Below, one piece after another: positions 62,923 through 64,000 of a stretch of 64,000 bases of DNA. The position numbers were made by a program, and so were the translations under genes. The notes beneath the pieces are model-generated. The model ran no database searches. It was not told the DNA's origin and saw nothing but the letters and a program-made list of their open reading frames with translations. The stretch lies in NCBI RefSeq assembly GCF_016522065.1, contig NZ_JAEHFV010000002.1:434001-498000 (forward strand), read 5' to 3'. The first letter of the stretch is position 1; each line of letters starts with the position of its first letter. This DNA is from Flavobacterium agrisoli (GTDB lineage Bacteria; Bacteroidota; Bacteroidia; Flavobacteriales; Flavobacteriaceae).

Positions 62923-62953
62923 AAAGAAAAAAGCCCAGTTTTATAACTGAGCT
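62923..62953 (-). terminator. Intrinsic terminator after rpiB
   Basis: On the minus strand AGCTCAGTT, ATAA loop, AACTGGGCT with a T run after it (plus-strand 62953 back to 62932, then A run 62921-62931). A further GGTGC-GAA-GCACC hairpin (62966-62978) lies between it and the rpiB stop. Confidence 0.75.
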
Positions 62954-62988
62954 CATATAACTATTGGTGCGAAGCACCGCCAAAAAAA

Positions 62989-63420
62989 TTATTGACAAGC
63001 AATTTTATCAACTCTATTTTGGTGTCTTCCGCCTTCAAAAGCAGTTTCAAGGAAAGTTTCAACTATTTCAACCGCTTGTTGAATAGACGTATAACGTGCT
63101 GGTATACTCACCACATTAGCATCATTATGCAAACGAGTTAAATACGCAATTTCTTTAGTCCAACATAATCCTGCTCTAACTCCTGTGTGTTTGTTAACCG
63201 TCATCGCAATTCCGTTTCCAGATCCGCAAATTACAATTCCAAAATCGGCTTTACCATTCTCAACATCAGAGGCAACTGGATGTCCAAAATCGGGATAATC
63301 CACTGAAGCTTCGGAATCGGTTCCGTAATTGGTTACTTCGTGCCCTTTTGATTCTAAATACTGAACAATGGCTTTTTTATAATCGGGTCCTGCGTGATCG
63401 TTTCCGATAGAAATTTTCAT
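62989..63420 (-). CDS. rpiB: Ribose-5-phosphate isomerase B
   Basis: The 143-aa RpiB/LacAB-family enzyme interconverts ribose 5-phosphate and ribulose 5-phosphate in the pentose phosphate pathway. Motifs: IGNDHAGPDYKKAI (phosphate binding), VDYPDFGHPVA, the catalytic Cys in IVICGSGNGIAMTVNK and CWTKEIAYLTRLHNDANVVS. A -7 box (minus-strand TAAATTTG, 63451-63458) lies 30 bp upstream, so it has its own promoter. Confidence 0.95.
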   Translation of the reverse strand: MKISIGNDHAGPDYKKAIVQYLESKGHEVTNYGTDSEASVDYPDFGHPVASDVENGKADFGIVICGSGNGIAMTVNKHTGVRAGLCWTKEIAYLTRLHNDANVVSIPARYTSIQQAVEIVETFLETAFEGGRHQNRVDKIACQ

Positions 63421-64000
63421 ATGATTTCAATTATTAATAAGTTGTGTGTGCAAATTTAGCCAAAGAAATTTACATCTACTTTATTTCCAATTTTTATTTA
63501 ACGTGTAAAAAAAGCTAGCGTATTGATTATTAAATAATTAACAACTAAATAATGTATTTTTAAACTATAATGTAACTAAAAACCAATAAGTTAGCAAAAA
63601 ATAAAAAAATAAAAAATGAATAAAACAGTGATAATCAATACCAATAAGTAGTTTTAAATGTTAATTTTTTAGAATGTTGATAGTAAAACTTAATTCGTTG
63701 ATATTCAGTTAACTTTAAATTAACAGAAAATGTTAATAACTACACAAAGAAAAAGAGAACTTTTTTTTGGATGTTTTAAAAAAAAACGTAATCCAAAACT
63801 GCAATTTAAAATCCTAATAAAGTTTCTTGAATTTTTAGAAAAGTTATCAATACAAAAAGGATCATTTTTAACAATAAACCGAAATTGAACTTATCTACAA
63901 AATCAAATCATTTTTGCTTTTCAACGATTGTTAATTACATTTTAAAAAGACTTAAAAATAAATACTTTAACCTAAAATAATACTGTTAATAACTCCCAAT
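63421..64000. other. AT-rich gene-free region with weak DnaA-box-like words
   Basis: 580 bp without a convincing ORF on either strand. Apart from the rpiB -7 box it holds TGTTAATAACT-type words at 63731-63739 and 63984-63994 (reverse TTATTAACA), TTATCTACA at 63891-63899 (one mismatch from TTATCCACA), TTATCAATA at 63844-63852 and TGTTGATAG at 63675-63683. The right edge is cut by the window. It could be a replication origin next to dnaA, or just an AT-rich promoter region. Confidence 0.35.

Overview
The window comes from a low-GC Bacteroidota chromosome, almost certainly the genus Flavobacterium. The evidence is a type IX secretion lipoprotein (SprE/PorW), a secreted enzyme with a C-terminal T9SS sorting domain, a TonB-dependent receptor with an N-terminal carboxypeptidase-regulatory-like domain, many Flavobacteriaceae families of unknown function, and -7 promoter boxes of the TAnnTTTG type. 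No rRNA, tRNA, CRISPR array or intact insertion sequence was seen.

Layout. 1-15.9 kb is mostly metabolism and envelope: the 3' part of uvrC, a patatin/outer-membrane fusion, tyrosine degradation (homogentisate dioxygenase and 4-hydroxyphenylpyruvate dioxygenase), a candidate small RNA, tryptophan 2,3-dioxygenase, an M23-type lipoprotein, pgi, a TonB receptor, an RlpA-like protein, an ArsC-like protein and 3-hydroxyanthranilate dioxygenase. 15.9-18.5 kb looks like a small accessory patch: a kinase-like gene broken by a stop codon, a membrane-anchored XRE regulator, a protein with two aspartyl-protease motifs, and an attC-like inverted repeat. 18.4-21.1 kb holds a class II cyclic-nucleotide phosphodiesterase and an antiquitin-type aldehyde dehydrogenase. 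These are followed by an array of eight short hairpins with a period near 40 nt.

21.6-30.6 kb, on the minus strand, reads sprE, bactofilin, atpZ-like, a small membrane protein, then atpB-E-F-H-A-G. The beta and epsilon subunit genes are not here. 30.6-40 kb holds an ABC exporter pair, a ferredoxin reductase, a GT9/DUF4254 pair, upp, DUF6427, DUF6341, a PIN-domain pair and purD. 40-46.3 kb is a polysaccharide block (PaaK-like ligase, wecB, GT4, sugar transferase, UDP-glucuronate decarboxylase). 46.3-50.5 kb has DUF6909, GH3, a truncated M23-type membrane protein, and tatA.

50.6-58.3 kb holds a secreted GH8 enzyme and then a tightly packed seven-gene operon: S-adenosylmethionine decarboxylase, a zinc-ribbon/DUF4178 protein, a 59-aa membrane protein, DUF350, a membrane-fused spermidine-synthase-like protein, a Tat-exported FAD oxidoreductase and a multi-histidine membrane protein. 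This looks like an uncharacterised polyamine-related membrane system and is the best candidate here for an undescribed pathway. 58.3-63.4 kb has an AbiEii-type toxin/antitoxin-like pair, tex, DUF1294, a DUF4143-type ATPase, an 82-bp tandem repeat and rpiB. The last 580 bp are very AT-rich, carry no gene and show several weak DnaA-box-like words.

Everything here comes from reading the sequence by eye. Family names rest on recognised motifs and remembered family features, not on database searches.
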